From Streptococcus chenjunshii (GTDB lineage Bacteria; Bacillota; Bacilli; Lactobacillales; Streptococcaceae), in contig NZ_CP031733.1 in the NCBI RefSeq assembly GCF_003086355.1, positions 558,001 to 622,000 on the forward strand: a stretch of DNA of 64,000 nt. Reading direction: 5' to 3'. Below the pieces are notes generated by a model. That model made no database searches. It was not told the origin of the DNA and saw only the letters and a list, made by a program, of their open reading frames with translations. Of the stretch, positions 46,461-55,587 are shown in pieces. Made by a program: the position numbers and the translations under genes. Every line of letters starts with the position of its first letter. The first letter of the stretch is position 1.

Positions 46461-47090
46461 ATGGCTAAAAAGAAAGGTTTAAGCAGACCGGCTAAGGTGT
46501 TTTGGGGACTGCTGGCTGCGGTTCTCATCGCCATCACAGGGATTTGGGGGTACAATCGTTATATGGAAAAGAAAAAAGTTGAACAGCTTTACCAGCACGG
46601 TTTTCAGCTGCTGGAAGAACAAACGGCGCTATACATAAAAGAAAATTATTCTGGGATTAGTAAAATTGAATTTTCTCCTATTTTCATTGATGGAGATGGA
46701 AAATTTACGATGTTAACTGCGAATGTTGTCCCTGTTGTATATGATGAAGAGGGAAATAGTGTCTTACTTGGTATACCGACAGAGAAAGAGGATCAAGAAA
46801 GTTATGGTCTGCTAGAAGGAATCTATGCCTTGGAGTTTGATTTATGGAAAAATGAAGTTGTTTACTTATCTGATTCTGCCACAGGGAAAGAAATTGATGT
46901 TTCAAAATATGATCACTTACCTGACCAAGCTAAGCTTGCTGAAAGCAGGAAAATTGATGAAAATATTACTGCATTAATAGAGGATGGTCAACTGCAAGGG
47001 GTGGAAAAATCATTAGATGGTAGTCCTCAAGCGAAAATAAACTATAATGTGGAGATTAAGAAAGGAGAGTATTGGAAGTGGCAACCTTAA
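46461..47090 (+). CDS. Membrane-anchored putative immunity protein, copy 1
   Basis: This 209-residue protein has a short basic N-terminus, one transmembrane helix (about 12-31) and an outward domain starting YIKENYSGISKIEFSPIFIDGDGKF. There is no lipobox. It overlaps the lipase-like gene by 13 bases, the layout of an immunity-toxin pair. The YIKENYxGI pattern recalls DUF1433-type staphylococcal lipoproteins, from memory. Copy 2 at 47835 shares the N-terminal half closely and diverges in the C-terminal half. No function is proven. Confidence 0.65.
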   Translation: MAKKKGLSRPAKVFWGLLAAVLIAITGIWGYNRYMEKKKVEQLYQHGFQLLEEQTALYIKENYSGISKIEFSPIFIDGDGKFTMLTANVVPVVYDEEGNSVLLGIPTEKEDQESYGLLEGIYALEFDLWKNEVVYLSDSATGKEIDVSKYDHLPDQAKLAESRKIDENITALIEDGQLQGVEKSLDGSPQAKINYNVEIKKGEYWKWQP

Positions 47091-47746
47091 CTGATCAGAA
47101 TATACAGGCTATCCAAAATAAAGTTAAAAAAACGTTAAGTGATTCATCTATTTTGGACGGTGAAAAACCACTTAAAGCTGGTGGTCTGAAATATGAGGTC
47201 ATAGATAGTATTGATGGAACAACTCAGGCTATCGCTGTGGCTCCTGTGATTGATGGCAAGACAGACTACAGTCAAACTGCTATCGTAGTGGCCGGCACCC
47301 AGCTGATTGGGAAAGAAGGTTTTGGAGAGGAAGCCTGGAATTCCACTAAAAATGTGGTCGAAGCTAGAAGCGGGATAACCCCGCAGGTAGATGATATCTC
47401 CGATTTTTATGACAGTACGGCTGCCAAACTGGAAAAAGACCATGGCGGCGGGACCATTTCCAACATGTCCGGCTTCAGCCAGTCCGGCCCAGCGGTTGCC
47501 AAAGTGGCCGCAGCGCATCAGGTGCCTAAAATCACCAACTTCATGGACTGGGGTGCCAGCAATTCCCTCTACTCCAAGGATAATCCTAAAGGCATTACCG
47601 CTGAGGAGAAGACTTGGCTGGATAAACATGCGACCATCTATATGGACTCGACCAGAGATGTGACCTATCTGGACGGGAAAAGCCACGGGGATATTCCTTA
47701 TGGCAAGAAATATATTGTTGAAAGAAGGCAATTTTTTATCAGTTAA
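47078..47746 (+). pseudogene. Truncated lipase-like toxin, copy 1
   Basis: 222 residues that follow copy 2 closely through the hydrolase core (AIVVAGTQ, then GFSQSG with Ser about 134) up to about residue 214, then switch to RRQFFIS and stop. The region with the likely catalytic His (GDWISDHD in copy 2) and the whole helical C-terminus are missing, so it is unlikely to be active or exported. The start is GTG 47078 by homology with ATG 48443; TTG 47072 is possible. It is probably a decayed toxin left beside a kept immunity gene. Confidence 0.75.
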
Positions 47747-47834
47747 ACAGTTTGCCATTTTATTTATCCTATGCTATACTAACAACAATTAAAACGAATT
47801 GATAAACTTGTCTACAGAAAACAAGGAGCAGGCT

Positions 47835-48452
47835 ATGGCTAAAAATAAAGGTTTAAGCAGACCGGCTAAGGTGTTCTGGGGACTGCTGGCTGCAGTCTTC
47901 ATCGCCATCATAGGAATTTGGGGGTACAATCGTTATATGGAAAAAGAAAAAGTGAATCAGCTTTATAAACATGGTTTCAGACTTTATGAAGAACAAATCG
48001 CCACATATATTAAAGAAAATTATTCTGGTATCAGTAAAATCGAGTTTTCTCCTATCTTTGTAGACGGCGACGGGCGTTTTACGATGCGAACAGTGAATGT
48101 TGTGCCTGTGGTTTATGATGAGGAAGGAAACAAAGCATATTTAGGGAGAAAAGTTGAAAGTATACACCATGTACCTTATGGGATTGGAGCAGACCTAACT
48201 TTACAGTTTGACAGTTTTGGAAATGAAATTATAGAGTTAGTCGGTCAAGAAGGTGTTATTGATGTTTCTAATTATGATGAGCTACCAGATAAAGCCAGAA
48301 GAAAAGAAGATGAAGGATTAGATAATAATATGAATACATTAATTAAGTATGAAAAGCTAAAAAATGTAAAAAAATCTTCTCAAGGCAGTCCTAAGGTTTA
48401 TATAGCCTACAATTTAGAAGTCAAGCAAGGAGAATATTGGAAATGGCATTAA
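47835..48452 (+). CDS. Membrane-anchored putative immunity protein, copy 2
   Basis: This 205-residue paralogue of the 46461 product has the same transmembrane helix and YIKENYSGISKIEFSPIF block but a different middle and end (KVESIHHVPYG, GLDNNMNTLIKYEKLKNVKKS). ATG 47835 follows AAGGAGCAGG; the longer frame from 47799 is rejected. It overlaps the full toxin gene by 10 bases. The outward-facing domain suits neutralising a toxin arriving from outside, which is inference. Confidence 0.65.
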   Translation: MAKNKGLSRPAKVFWGLLAAVFIAIIGIWGYNRYMEKEKVNQLYKHGFRLYEEQIATYIKENYSGISKIEFSPIFVDGDGRFTMRTVNVVPVVYDEEGNKAYLGRKVESIHHVPYGIGADLTLQFDSFGNEIIELVGQEGVIDVSNYDELPDKARRKEDEGLDNNMNTLIKYEKLKNVKKSSQGSPKVYIAYNLEVKQGEYWKWH

Positions 48453-49822
48453 CTCATCAAGATATACAGGCAATTCAAAATGTAACAAAAAATCTTTGCA
48501 GTGATGAAACGGTGATAAAAGGTGATAACATTCCTGTAGAAACACTTAATTCAAATGGAAAAATAGTTGAAAGTAACGAGTATGAAGTTATAGATAAAAT
48601 AAATGGAACAACTCAGGCTATCGCTGTGGCTCCTGTGATTGATGGCAAGACAGACTACAGCCAAACAGCAATCGTAGTGGCCGGTACCCAGCTGATTGGC
48701 AAAGAAGGTTTTGGAGAGGAAGCCTGGAATTCCACTAAAAATGTGATCGAAGCTAGAAGCGGGCTAACCCCGCAGGTGGATGACATCTCCGATTTTTATG
48801 ACAGCACGGCTGCCAAACTGGAAAAAGACCATGGCGGCGGGTCCATTTCCAACATGTCCGGCTTCAGCCAGTCCGGCCCCGCGGTCGCCAAGGTAGCTGC
48901 CCAACATCAGGTGCCTAAAATCACCAACTTCATGGACTGGGGTGCCAGCAGTTCCCTCTACTCCAAGGATAATCCTAAAGGCATTACTGCTGAGGAGAAG
49001 ACTTGGCTGGATAAACATGCGACCATCTATATGGACTCGACCAGAGATGTAACCTATCTGGACGGGAAAAGCCACGGGGATATTCCTTATGGCAAGAAAT
49101 ATATTGTTGAAGGCACCGGCGATTGGATTTCCGACCACGATACCGCTTTTCCGCGTATCAAAGGAAATGGTCTTGACATAGACTGGTATGTTAAGCACGG
49201 CCAGTTTGTCTCCGGCATGACCAGAGAACAGGTGATTAAGGTGGCCAGAATGAAAGCCAAGCAAGCTAAGGGGCTGGATATCAAAGATCCTGATACTTGG
49301 TTTGACAGTACGGATTATCGCACTTATCTGCTGGAATATGTTAAGACATACGGTGACTTTGCGGTTGAACCGACCAAGGCCGAGCTTCTGAGCTCCTACA
49401 AGAAGACGGTTAAGGAGTTGAGAAGCCAGCTGAAAACAGCGACAGGGTCGAAGAGAATCAGTCTGCGTGAGGAGCTCCTGCGGGCGGTTGCTCAGAAGGC
49501 GAGACTGCATGCAGAAGTTAAGACAGAGGCTGTCCTGCAAAAGCTGGAGGAGAAAAAAGCCAGCTTTCAGGCCGATATCGAGGCGACCCGTCAGGCTATG
49601 TATGCCGTGGCAGAAGAGCTGTCGGAGAGTGAAGTGACCGACCTGCTGAGCCCTTACACTATGGAGAACTTATGGGACAGTCAGGCAGAGGAACAGAACA
49701 GAGCCGAGCTTGACGCCTATAAGAACAGGATGATGGCTTTTGCGGACAAGCTGGATGCGGCGGCAGATAACTTAATAGCGGCCGATCAGGAAGGGGCCGC
49801 TTTGTTTTCGGCTGACAAGTAG
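48443..49822 (+). CDS. Lipase-like toxin with C-terminal helical domain, full copy
   Basis: 459 residues. N-terminal part (about 60-240): AIVVAGTQ resembles the class-3 lipase oxyanion strand; GFSQSG (Ser about 142) resembles the nucleophile elbow; STRDVTYLDG and GDWISDHD could supply Asp and His. C-terminal part (about 300-459) is charged and helical with no signal peptide. This toxin-first, helices-last order matches type VII lipase effectors with reversed LXG-like domains (TslA of S. aureus). Function is inferred; no T7SS machinery lies in the window. Confidence 0.6.
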   Translation: MALTHQDIQAIQNVTKNLCSDETVIKGDNIPVETLNSNGKIVESNEYEVIDKINGTTQAIAVAPVIDGKTDYSQTAIVVAGTQLIGKEGFGEEAWNSTKNVIEARSGLTPQVDDISDFYDSTAAKLEKDHGGGSISNMSGFSQSGPAVAKVAAQHQVPKITNFMDWGASSSLYSKDNPKGITAEEKTWLDKHATIYMDSTRDVTYLDGKSHGDIPYGKKYIVEGTGDWISDHDTAFPRIKGNGLDIDWYVKHGQFVSGMTREQVIKVARMKAKQAKGLDIKDPDTWFDSTDYRTYLLEYVKTYGDFAVEPTKAELLSSYKKTVKELRSQLKTATGSKRISLREELLRAVAQKARLHAEVKTEAVLQKLEEKKASFQADIEATRQAMYAVAEELSESEVTDLLSPYTMENLWDSQAEEQNRAELDAYKNRMMAFADKLDAAADNLIAADQEGAALFSADK

Positions 49823-49850
49823 GCAAACAGGCGGTCGAGCCGGTGTGTAT

Positions 49851-49868
49851 AAAAACCTTTGTATCTTG
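49851..49868 (+). repeat. Stray right end of the hairpin repeat
   Basis: AACCTTTGTATCTTG, a partial right end, directly precedes three full copies that fill the gap to 50334. Confidence 0.55.
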
Positions 49869-49871
49869 TTG

Positions 49872-50035
49872 GAATTGAACACGCCCTAAGAGCTGTGCCA
49901 AAGAGACATAGCTGAGTTTAGAATGGATTTCAAGTTAACTAGCCGTAGCCGTCTTGGCAGAGGTGCGCCAACGCAATCAGAGATTTCTGGCTTACCGTCA
50001 TTTTTGCTTTGCTCTTTTAACGGGCTTTGTATCTT
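49872..50035 (+). repeat. Modular hairpin repeat with swapped clamp GCCC/GGGC
   Basis: The left end reads GAACACGCCCTAA and the right end AACGGGCTTTGTATCTT: the usual GGCC/GGCC has changed on both sides so that pairing is kept. The arms AGAGCTGTGC and GCTTTGCTCT pair; the loop holds a shortened long cassette. Confidence 0.87.
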
Positions 50036-50037
50036 GT

Positions 50038-50151
50038 GAATTGAACACGGCCTAAACGCTGTGAGAAAAAGACCGCCCTCCCTTGAATCATTGGTGACTC
50101 AGCGGTCGGACGCCTATTTTCTCTTTGCGTTCTTAACGGCCTTTGTATCTT
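50038..50151 (+). repeat. Modular hairpin repeat (arm type GCTGTGAG/CTCTTTGCGT)
   Basis: Standard GGCC clamp. The arms ACGCTGTGAGAAAA and TTTTCTCTTTGCGT pair; the GAG/CTC change relative to copies 1 and 3 is complementary. Loop CTCCCTTGAATCATTGGTGACTC. Confidence 0.87.
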
Positions 50152-50156
50152 GTTTG

Positions 50157-50320
50157 AACTGAACACGGGCTAAAATCCTAGTGAAAAAGAGACGCAATCG
50201 TAGGAAGCCACAGGCTGACATACGAGTGTGGCTGCTCTGTGAGTATGCCTGCCAGCGTGATGCAAGGATCACTTGTCAGTCCCTATTTTCATACGGATTT
50301 TTACACGCCCTTTGTATCTT
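50157..50320 (+). repeat. Modular hairpin repeat with swapped clamp GGGC/GCCC
   Basis: The left end reads GAACACGGGCTAA and the right end ACACGCCCTTTGTATCTT, the mirror image of the change at 49872. Arms are of the ATCCTAGTGAAAA/TTTTCATACGGAT type. The loop is the GACGCAATCG...GTGTGGCTGCTCTGTGAGTA cassette. It ends 2-3 bases before the AGAGGGGG ribosome-binding site of the next gene. Confidence 0.88.
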
Positions 50321-50334
50321 ATAGAGGGGGATTT

Positions 50335-50628
50335 ATGGGAGTAACGGCTGATTTAGACACGCTTGTCCAAGCGGCTAAGGAGACAAGAAAAGCTCAGGAG
50401 CGCTTGGTCATTCAGGGAGCGTTAGCGGCAAAAAGCAGGGCTTGGTCGGGAGAACAAGAGGAGCTGCAGACTTGGTTAGAAGGTCAGGCTGAGGAGCTTC
50501 AGTCGTTTGCGCAGGGATCGCTAGCCGGAGAGCTGGCGGATTGTTTTACGGGTCAGGCAGCTGACAGTGCGGCGGCTTATTTGGCCGAATGGCCGCAGGC
50601 AGACTTTAGCAGTCCGATATGGGCTTAG
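50335..50628 (+). CDS. Small helical protein, possible T7SS effector partner
   Basis: This 97-residue protein is almost wholly helical by composition (Ala, Glu, Gln, Leu rich) with Trp in the middle and near the end and no signal or membrane segment. Size and fold type suit WXG100/Lap-type partners that pair with T7SS effectors, and it lies directly downstream of the toxin gene, separated only by repeats. No exact WxG motif is seen. ATG 50335 follows AGAGGGGG; the longer frame from 50239 would begin in the repeat. I do not recognise a family. Confidence 0.6.
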   Translation: MGVTADLDTLVQAAKETRKAQERLVIQGALAAKSRAWSGEQEELQTWLEGQAEELQSFAQGSLAGELADCFTGQAADSAAAYLAEWPQADFSSPIWA

Positions 50629-50713
50629 AAGGAAAGAACAGATAAATCAGTACTGGTTCATACAGGAAACCGGCCACTATCAGAACCTTTCTGATTTATT
50701 AAATCTCTTATAA

Positions 50714-50757
50714 AGCAGCCAGTCTTGGGCTTACCGAAAGACTGGCTCTATTTTTAT
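50714..50757 (+). terminator. Terminator after the small helical gene
   Basis: AGCCAGTCTT pairs with AAGACTGGCT, followed by CTATTTTTA. Bases 50758-50924 hold only short open stretches with no recognisable gene. Confidence 0.85.
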
Positions 50758-50924
50758 TAAGTTATAAAAAAGCACACACTGCTTCGGATAAAAATAGGAT
50801 ACAGATGGAGGAGCATTGCCTGATATTAGAAATGAGTCCTTTCAGACAATGTTTCTGTTTTTTACTTATTGTCTTTATTATGAGGAAAAACGCGTGAAAA
50901 TATCAGATTTTGTACATGAATTAA

Positions 50925-50964
50925 AACAAAAAACAGCCATCTGTTATCATAACAGATGGCTGTC
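50925..50964 (-). terminator. Terminator of the MFS transporter gene
   Basis: ACAGCCATCTGTTAT pairs with ATAACAGATGGCTGT, with a T-run on the minus strand, a few bases past the MFS stop. Confidence 0.9.
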
Positions 50965-50971
50965 TGTTTCG

Positions 50972-52183
50972 TTAGGCTTTTGTTTTCTTTGCGACAGACA
51001 TATAAACTAAATTGAGGACCAAACCTACAAGTGCAAGAGCGATAGCAACGTAGAAAGCATTGCTGTAGTTCCCTTGATTAGCCGCTGCCATCTGAACAGC
51101 AACACGGGGAGCAAAGAAGGCTGCTAAAGAATAGCCGGTAAAGACAATGCCATAGTTAACCCCTTGGTTAGCAGGACCATAATTTTCCATGACAATAGAT
51201 GGGAAAACCCCCATAACACCGCCGAAACAAATCCCCAATCCGATAATGCCGACAGCAAAACCGCCCTGTCCTGAAAGCACAGTCAAAGCGAAGAGTGAGA
51301 GAGCAACGACGGTAAAGATAATCAGAAGAGTTTTGGCCCGGCCAATCTTATCAGAAACCGTTCCCCAGATGAACCGTCCGCTGGAATTGCTGATAGAATA
51401 AAGGCTGACATAAAGAGCGGCAGTAGCAGCAGATAAACCAAACATAGACTGACCAATACCAGACGCTTGTGAAGCAATCATCAGACCTGAAAAAGCGCCG
51501 ACAAAGAACATGCTGATAATGATATAGAAGAGCGGTGTTTTCAGCATCTGCTGCCAAGTTTTGTTAACAGCTGCAGCCGCTGACTGGGCAGGAGGATTCC
51601 AGCCTTCCGGCTTATAGCCGGCTGGTGCCGGTTTGATAAAGAAGCTGGCTGTAACAACAACGAGAATATAAACCAAGCCGATAGCTTTAAAAGCAAATTT
51701 GGCATCGTGGCTTTGGATCAGGCTGTTAGCAATGGGAGAGACAATGACAGCCGCAAAGCCCATACCGCCGGTAATAATGCCTGAGGCGAGCCCCCGCCTG
51801 TCAGGAAAGAGGCGCAGGGTATTGCTGAGGCAGCCCGAATAAGCGAAGCCCTGACCGAGTCCGGCTAACAGTCCATAGGTGAGATAGAGCATGGCCGGAC
51901 TTGTGACAAAACCTGTGAGAAAGAAGCCTAAGGCAAAGCAGCAGGCTCCGAGTGCAATTGTCCATTTAACGTAGCCCTTGTCTGTTAGATAGCCTCCCAA
52001 AATCATAGGAATAGGGCCGATAGCAGAATTAATCGTAAAGGCCAGCATAATCTGTGACATTGACCAACCAGTTTGAGCACTCAAAGGTCCGGCAAAAACA
52101 CTGAAAGCGTAGACTGCTCCTGTACAAAGCAGGATTGCGGTAGATGCTGAGATAACCAGCCAGCGGTTAAGCGATGGTTTCAT
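50972..52183 (-). CDS. OFA-type MFS transporter (oxalate/formate antiporter-like)
   Basis: This 403-residue protein with twelve hydrophobic segments has the OFA-type start RWLVISASTAILLCTGAVYAFSVFAGPL and the MFS loop GYLTDKGYVKW. The substrate is probably a small organic acid anion. It is divergent from the two flavin reductases across a 185-bp region, so it may import their electron acceptor or export its product. That link is inferred. Confidence 0.85.
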   Translation of the reverse strand: MKPSLNRWLVISASTAILLCTGAVYAFSVFAGPLSAQTGWSMSQIMLAFTINSAIGPIPMILGGYLTDKGYVKWTIALGACCFALGFFLTGFVTSPAMLYLTYGLLAGLGQGFAYSGCLSNTLRLFPDRRGLASGIITGGMGFAAVIVSPIANSLIQSHDAKFAFKAIGLVYILVVVTASFFIKPAPAGYKPEGWNPPAQSAAAAVNKTWQQMLKTPLFYIIISMFFVGAFSGLMIASQASGIGQSMFGLSAATAALYVSLYSISNSSGRFIWGTVSDKIGRAKTLLIIFTVVALSLFALTVLSGQGGFAVGIIGLGICFGGVMGVFPSIVMENYGPANQGVNYGIVFTGYSLAAFFAPRVAVQMAAANQGNYSNAFYVAIALALVGLVLNLVYMSVAKKTKA

Positions 52184-52257
52184 AATCTGGTGTCCTTTCT
52201 TTAGAATGGTTGAGTGTACCGTATTTCAGCTGCTATTTTAACAATATTTCCGAATGA

Positions 52258-52304
52258 TGTCAACGCTTACAAAAATCTTTCTGTTCTTTATGTTTTCGCT
52301 TACA
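52258..52304. promoter_or_regulatory. Two CcpA cre-like sites in the divergent region
   Basis: TGTCAACGCTTACA (52258-52271) fits the cre consensus except for one position. A weaker TGTTTTCGCTTACA lies at 52291-52304, so CGCTTACAAAA is repeated 33 bp apart, about three helical turns. Catabolite control of both directions is suggested. Confidence 0.55.
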
Positions 52305-52368
52305 AAATAGACTGAAATATGTTATAGTTAAGGCGAGAAAATGCTATTTTTTAGAAAAGAGGTCCTTT

Positions 52369-52971
52369 ATGAAACTAGTTGGAATTGTCGGGACAAATTC
52401 AGCCCGTTCGACTAATCGAAAACTGCTGCAGTTTATGGCCAAACATTTCGCTGAACAGGCAGAAATTGAGGTGCTTGAGATCAAACAGCTGCCTGCCTTT
52501 AATGAACCTAAAGATAAACAGGCGCCTGAGGTAGTAGCTGCTTTCAGCCAAAAAATTGCGGATGCTGATGGTGTGATTATTGCGACACCTGAGTACGACC
52601 ATACGATACCTGCTCCTCTGGCCAGCGCTTTAGAATGGATTGCCTATACCAGCCGGGTGCTGATTAACAAGCCTGTTATGATTGTCGGAGCCTCCTTGGG
52701 CTCTTTGGGTTCATCCAGAGCTCAGGCACATTTGCGTCAGATTTTAGACGCTCCGGAACTAAAAGCCCGCATTATGCCCGGTCTGGAATTTCTGCTGGGA
52801 CATTCAGAACAGGTGTTAGACGGTGACTGCAATCTGACGGATTCAGAAAAAACAGCAGAATTAGAAGAACATTTCGCCGAATTTCAAGAGTTTGTGACCT
52901 TAACCAAGCAGCTGGTAAAACCAGCGGATACAGAACGTAAAAGAACGTTTGCTTGGGAAGCTGTAGAATAG
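52369..52971 (+). CDS. NADPH-dependent FMN reductase family protein
   Basis: This 200-residue flavodoxin-fold protein has [22 protein letters not shown] (FMN phosphate loop) and [20 protein letters not shown], the family signature. It resembles the first about 180 residues of the next protein closely, so the two arose by duplication. It lies 13 bases ahead of that gene and probably supplies electrons for the same pathway. Confidence 0.88.
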   Translation: MKLVGIVGTNSARSTNRKLLQFMAKHFAEQAEIEVLEIKQLPAFNEPKDKQAPEVVAAFSQKIADADGVIIATPEYDHTIPAPLASALEWIAYTSRVLINKPVMIVGASLGSLGSSRAQAHLRQILDAPELKARIMPGLEFLLGHSEQVLDGDCNLTDSEKTAELEEHFAEFQEFVTLTKQLVKPADTERKRTFAWEAVE

Positions 52972-52984
52972 AAAGGAAAAAACG

Positions 52985-55399
52985 ATGAAATTAGTTGGAA
53001 TTGTCGGGACAAACGCTGAAGAGTCTTATAACCGCCGTTTGCTGCAGTTCATGGCTAGGCACTTTGCACATAAAGCGGAAATTGAGGTTCTGGATATTAC
53101 GGATGTCCCTTTGTTTAATGAAACGGAAGATCAGACCGATTCGGCTGTTATCCAGCATTTTAACAGCAAAATCAGCCAGGCTGATGGGGTCATAATTGCG
53201 ACACCTGAACACAATCACACCATTCCTTCCAGCTTGAACAGTTTGCTGGAGTGGCTGTCTTTTAACATCCATCCGCTTGATGGTAAGCCGGTCATGATTG
53301 TCGGAGCCTCTTACGATATTCAGGGGTCTTCACGGGCTCAGCTCCATTTGCGCCAAGTCCTCGATGCTCCGGGTGTCAATGCAACCGTTATGCCAGGCAG
53401 TGAGTTCCTGCTGGGACGGGCTCACCACGCATTTACTGAAGAGGGCGATCTTAAAGATGAAGGGACGATTGATTTTCTTGATTCATGTTTTTTCCGCTTC
53501 TTACGCTTTGTTGATGTAGCCAACCAGCTTAATCTGCCTGAGGAAGTCCGCTTTGAGCCGGGAACTTATCAAGTTACTACCGAAGGTCACAATGGGAAAC
53601 TGCCGATGTCTGTAACCTTGTCGGAAGAAAAAATTGAAGATATTAATATTGACTCTTCAGGAGAATCGTCCGGAATTGCAGATATTGTTTTTACACGGAT
53701 CCCTAATGAAATTCTTGAAGGACAGACCCTGAATGTTGATGCTGTATCAGGTGCCTCGGTCACTTCCAATGGTGTTTTGGACGGTGTTGCCCGTGCTATT
53801 AAATTAGCAGGGGCTAATCCAGATGTTTTGCGCAAGCGTCCTAAAGCACCGTCTGCTCTTGACACGGAAGACCGCGAGTACACCACTGATATCGTTGTTG
53901 TCGGCGGAGGCGGTGCCGGTCTTGCAGCAACGGCGACTGTGCTGCAGCAGGGAAAAGATGTTATTTTGCTTGAAAAATTCCCAGCACTGGGCGGCAATAC
54001 TGTACGCGCTGGCGGACCAGTCAATGCTCCTTGGCCTGAATGGCAAAATACTTTTTCCGCTAATCCGGGTGAGGCCCATAATTTACAGGAACTGCATGAT
54101 ATAGATGAAGCTGAGATTGATCCTGAATTCTTGGATGATTTCCGCGCTTTGAAAGCTGAACTGGAAGCTTATCTTCAAAAGCCTGACTATTTATTTGACT
54201 CTAAACTCCTTTACCGCATTCAGACCTATATCGGCGGGAAACGCACAGATCTCAACGGCAATGAAATTCATGGAAATTATGACTTAATTAAAATTCTGAC
54301 TGAACGGGCTTTGGAGTCTGTTCAGTGGCTGGAAGATGTCGGCGTTGAGTTTGACCGTGACGAGGTGACTATGCCTGTCGGAGCCCTGTGGCGCCGAGGT
54401 CACAAGCCTAAGGTTCCTATGGGCTATGCCTTTATTTCTGTCCTTGGTGAATATGTTAAAGAAAAGGGAGCCACTGTCTTGACTGACAGTCCAGTTAAAG
54501 AATTAATTATTGAAGACGGTCAGGTCAAAGGTGTCATTGCTTCCGGCCGCAACGGACAAAAGATTACTGTCCGCGCTAAGGCTGTCATCCTTGCTTCCGG
54601 CGGTTTTGGTGCCAATACCAAGATGCTGCAGAAATACAATACTTATTGGACTAAGATTGACGATGATATTAAAACATCCAATTCACCTGCCATTACAGGC
54701 GACGGAATTGTTCTGGGACAAAGTGCCGGAGCAGATCTTGTCGGCATGGGCTTCACGCAAATGATGCCAGTATCAGACCCTGAAACAGGGGCTCTCTTTT
54801 CAGGACTCCAAGTGCCTCCGGCTAACTTTATCATGGTCAACCAGGAAGGTCGGCGTTTTGTGGATGAATACGGCAGCCGTGATAAGCTGTCGCAGGCAGC
54901 TATTGACAACGGCGGTCTCTTTTATCTGATTGCTGACGAAAATATAAAAGGAACGGCCTATAACACCAGCGATGAAAAAATAGAAGCGCAGGTCGCAGCA
55001 GGGACTCTTTACCGGGCTGACAGCTTAGAGGAGCTGGCAGAGCAGATTGGAGTTGATCCAGCAACCTTTGTTGAGACAATTACTAACTATAATTCTTATG
55101 TCGATGCAGGCTACGATCCAGAATTTAATAAGGGCGGGTTTGATTTCAAGGTTGAGCGGGCACCTTTCTATGCGACACCGCGTAAACCGGCAGTGCACCA
55201 CACAATGGGCGGCTTGAAGATTGACACCCAAACACATGTTATTAATGAAAATAACCAAGCCATTTCTGGTCTTTATGCTGCCGGAGAAGTTGCCGGCGGT
55301 CTGCATGCCGGCAACCGCCTTGGCGGCAACTCGCTGACAGATATCTTCACCTTTGGCCGCATCGCCGGTCAGACAGCTATCGCGGAGCACTGCAGCTAA
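52985..55399 (+). CDS. Three-domain flavin reductase (FMN reductase, FMN_bind and fumarate-reductase-like)
   Basis: 804 residues. An FMN_red domain (1-180), an FMN_bind domain (about 195-275) with flavinylation motif DAVSGAS (about 252-258), and a flavocytochrome c/FrdA-like FAD domain (about 300-800: [48 protein letters not shown]). Electrons would flow from NAD(P)H through FMNs to FAD and reduce fumarate or a related enoate. There is no signal peptide, so it acts in the cytosol. The FMN on the SGAS motif needs an ApbE transferase, not seen here. Confidence 0.88.
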   Translation: MKLVGIVGTNAEESYNRRLLQFMARHFAHKAEIEVLDITDVPLFNETEDQTDSAVIQHFNSKISQADGVIIATPEHNHTIPSSLNSLLEWLSFNIHPLDGKPVMIVGASYDIQGSSRAQLHLRQVLDAPGVNATVMPGSEFLLGRAHHAFTEEGDLKDEGTIDFLDSCFFRFLRFVDVANQLNLPEEVRFEPGTYQVTTEGHNGKLPMSVTLSEEKIEDINIDSSGESSGIADIVFTRIPNEILEGQTLNVDAVSGASVTSNGVLDGVARAIKLAGANPDVLRKRPKAPSALDTEDREYTTDIVVVGGGGAGLAATATVLQQGKDVILLEKFPALGGNTVRAGGPVNAPWPEWQNTFSANPGEAHNLQELHDIDEAEIDPEFLDDFRALKAELEAYLQKPDYLFDSKLLYRIQTYIGGKRTDLNGNEIHGNYDLIKILTERALESVQWLEDVGVEFDRDEVTMPVGALWRRGHKPKVPMGYAFISVLGEYVKEKGATVLTDSPVKELIIEDGQVKGVIASGRNGQKITVRAKAVILASGGFGANTKMLQKYNTYWTKIDDDIKTSNSPAITGDGIVLGQSAGADLVGMGFTQMMPVSDPETGALFSGLQVPPANFIMVNQEGRRFVDEYGSRDKLSQAAIDNGGLFYLIADENIKGTAYNTSDEKIEAQVAAGTLYRADSLEELAEQIGVDPATFVETITNYNSYVDAGYDPEFNKGGFDFKVERAPFYATPRKPAVHHTMGGLKIDTQTHVINENNQAISGLYAAGEVAGGLHAGNRLGGNSLTDIFTFGRIAGQTAIAEHCS

Positions 55400-55541
55400 A
55401 AGTGGCACCTAATTTGCTGTTCAGAAGCAGAATCTTAAAACCTCTGTAGCTGTTTAGGCCACTCTTGCTGTTCACAGGCAGCTTGACTGCTGCATTAACT
55501 GCTGATTTATCCCTGCGATAAAAAACTGGAAAATGATTTTT

Positions 55542-55584
55542 TGAAAGTGCTAGAATCGAAGCTTCGGTTCTAGCACTTTTTATA
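55542..55584 (+). terminator. Terminator after the flavin reductase
   Basis: AAAGTGCTAGAA(T)CGAAG pairs with CTTCGGTTCTAGCACTTT, followed by Ts. Confidence 0.9.
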
Positions 55585-55587
55585 AAC

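Noticed and set aside
48764-49540. Open frame of 258 codons on the minus strand opposite the lipase-like gene (and a similar one at 47144-47758)
   Set aside because: Both copies exist only because the coding strand is duplicated. Composition and lack of start signals mark them as shadows.
49872-50320. Repeats as intrinsic terminators
   Set aside because: No T-run follows the right arm; GGCCTTTGTATCTT leads straight into ribosome-binding sites.
49872-50320. Repeats as integron attC sites
   Set aside because: Although they are palindromic and tandem, no integrase gene, no core RYYYAAC site and no cassette genes between copies were seen.
50816-51010. Small frame between the 50335 gene and the MFS gene
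   Set aside because: It runs through the MFS terminator into the antisense of the MFS gene, with no recognisable domain.
52258-52304. Divergent region as a GntR or Rex operator
   Set aside because: No clear palindrome for either was found; the cre resemblance is better, though still imperfect.
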